7,333 nucleotides of DNA, taken from assembly GCA_022508735.1 (NCBI GenBank), contig JAFLUQ010000116.1:1-7333 (forward strand), written 5' to 3'. A program made the translations under genes and the position numbers. Below, one piece after another: positions 6,409 through 7,333 of the stretch. How positions within the stretch are numbered: the first letter of the stretch is position 1; each line of letters opens with the position of its first letter. The stretch comes from Oscillospiraceae bacterium (lineage in GTDB: Bacteria > Bacillota > Clostridia > UMGS1883). A model generated the notes under the pieces. It was given only the letters and a program-made list of their open reading frames with translations, had not been told where the DNA came from and ran no database searches.

Positions 6409-7176
6409 ATGGAAAAGACAATTAAGACAATAATTGCCGGAGACAGTCGGGATACAATAGAGGAAATCGGCGGATTTCTCTCGGAAAAAAGCGATATTTT
6501 TATAGCCGGCACGGCTATTGACGGAGAAGATGCTCTGGAAAAGGTTCGCAAGCTGCGCCCTGATCTGCTTATAATGGATGTAATGATGCCTAAGCTGGAC
6601 GGTATAGAGCTGCTGCAGCGTCTCTGCGAGCTCAGCCGCAAGCCGGTCGTTATAATAGTGACGTCGACCTCAAACAGAACGCTTATAAACCATTGTATGG
6701 AGCTGGGCGCGGATTATTTTATGATCCGACCCTGCAAGTATGCTACGCTGTACGAGAGAATAAAAATGCTCTGCGTGAAGTCATCCTTGCGCCGGACGGG
6801 CGAGATAGGCGACCGCCCCGGTGACCGTGCCATTGAGATAACCGTCACCAACACCATTCATGCGGTGGGGGTGCCGGCAAATATCAAGGGCTATCAGTAT
6901 CTGCGTGACGCGATAATCATGAGCATAAAGGACAGTGAGCTGATCAACGCCGTTACAAAGCAGCTCTACCCGAAGGTCGCCGAAAAGCACAACACCTCTC
7001 CGAGCCGCGTGGAGCGCGCTATTCGTCATGCTATTGAGGTGGCCTGCACACGGGGAAACGAGGAGGCGCTTTATAATCTGTTCGGGTACACCGTCAGCAA
7101 TAATAAAGGTAAGCCCACCAACTCAGAATTTATCGCAATGATAGCCGATAAGCTAAGGCTTGAGATGCTGGCATAA
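6409..7176 (+). CDS. spo0A: Stage 0 sporulation response regulator Spo0A
   Basis: Spo0A is the phosphorylation-activated transcription factor that commits Clostridia and Bacilli to sporulation and binds 0A boxes. The 255-residue product has a receiver domain (about 1-125) with phospho-acceptor Asp57 in LLIMDVMMPKLDG and Thr85. A short linker follows, then the Spo0A-specific DNA-binding domain (about 142-255). There HAVGVPANIKGYQYLRDAI, the recognition helix region SPSRVERAIRHAIEVA (197-212) and the terminal KPTNSEFIAMIADKLRLE are almost identical to B. subtilis as I recall it. The receiver is atypical: the acidic pair reads AGDS (Gly11, Asp12) instead of ADDN, and the invariant Lys is Arg107 (IRP). 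The start at 6409 is set by GGAGG (6396-6400), 8 bases upstream; the in-frame ATG at 6388 has no such site. It lies downstream of polC rather than beside spoIVB, its usual neighbour. Confidence 0.97.
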   Translation: MEKTIKTIIAGDSRDTIEEIGGFLSEKSDIFIAGTAIDGEDALEKVRKLRPDLLIMDVMMPKLDGIELLQRLCELSRKPVVIIVTSTSNRTLINHCMELGADYFMIRPCKYATLYERIKMLCVKSSLRRTGEIGDRPGDRAIEITVTNTIHAVGVPANIKGYQYLRDAIIMSIKDSELINAVTKQLYPKVAEKHNTSPSRVERAIRHAIEVACTRGNEEALYNLFGYTVSNNKGKPTNSEFIAMIADKLRLEMLA

Positions 7177-7281
7177 CAAAAGGGCCGTAAAAAAAGTCGC
7201 GCAGATCGCTTAGGGGCTGAAAGCTTTGCTTGCAGTGAACTATGACCTGAAATAACAATTTAACGTAGGGAATCCGTCAAA

Positions 7282-7333
7282 TGAAGTGAACCCCAAAGTT
7301 TAGACAAAATAAAATATTAAATTGCTTGTGAAT
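7282..7333. mobile_element. Possible left end of an IS3/IS150-group insertion sequence (cut by window edge)
   Basis: From 7282 the sequence begins TGAAGTGAACCCCAAAGTTT and continues AGACA. This resembles the terminal inverted repeats of many IS150-group elements in Firmicutes, of the general form TG...AGTG.ACCCCAAA.GTTAGACA, as I recall them. The AT-rich stretch after it fits an IS leader before orfA. No transposase gene is inside the window, and the other end and the target duplication cannot be seen. Confidence 0.4.

Noticed and set aside
7219..7237. Hairpin CTGAAAGC-TTT-GCTTGCAG after spo0A as a terminator
   Set aside because: The stem is short with an internal mismatch and has no T-run after it, so it does not qualify as an intrinsic terminator.
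1..7333. CRISPR arrays, tRNA or rRNA genes, riboswitches
   Set aside because: No spaced direct repeats, cloverleaf-like segments, rRNA-like stretches or long structured leaders were seen; the intergenic gaps are all under 200 bases.

Overview
The window looks like a chromosomal segment of a strictly anaerobic, spore-forming Gram-positive bacterium of class Clostridia, most likely Oscillospiraceae/Ruminococcaceae-like. The evidence is the tail of an [FeFe]-hydrogenase, a PolC-type replicative polymerase (a Firmicutes hallmark), the sporulation master regulator Spo0A, strong GGAGG ribosome-binding sites and sigma-A-type promoters. The genus assignment is inference. All convincing genes are on the + strand.

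Layout. (1) Bases 1-476 are the C-terminal end of an [FeFe]-hydrogenase, closed by a textbook intrinsic terminator (497-532). (2) A consensus sigma-A promoter (540-568) starts a compact run of three genes: a standalone PqqD-like protein (608-874), ispG of the MEP isoprenoid pathway (887-1951) and an unrecognised three-helix membrane protein (1982-2395). (3) An extended -10 promoter (2446-2456) precedes polC (2548-6216), the DNA polymerase III alpha subunit. (4) A 192-base AT-rich intergenic region with a second extended -10 promoter (6343-6371) leads into spo0A (6409-7176). (5) The last 157 bases hold no gene. They end in a sequence resembling the left terminal inverted repeat of an IS3/IS150-type insertion sequence (from 7282).

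How the parts relate. ispG followed by polC is a remnant of the common clostridial order dxr-rseP-ispG-polC-rimP-nusA. Here the pair is split by an extra small gene and sits in an unusual context, with hydrogenase upstream and spo0A downstream. Energy metabolism, isoprenoid synthesis, replication and sporulation control lie side by side but appear to be separate transcription units.

Most interesting point. The PolC is about 215 residues shorter than the classical B. subtilis enzyme. The missing part is the DnaQ-like 3'-5' exonuclease that normally interrupts the PHP domain, so the PHP domain is continuous here. It also carries the full set of nine canonical PHP metal ligands, including an aspartate that is asparagine in B. 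subtilis PolC as I recall it. This suggests a replicative polymerase that proofreads through its PHP domain or relies on an exonuclease supplied in trans. A second oddity is the Spo0A receiver domain, which lacks one acidic-pocket aspartate and has Arg in place of the invariant Lys.
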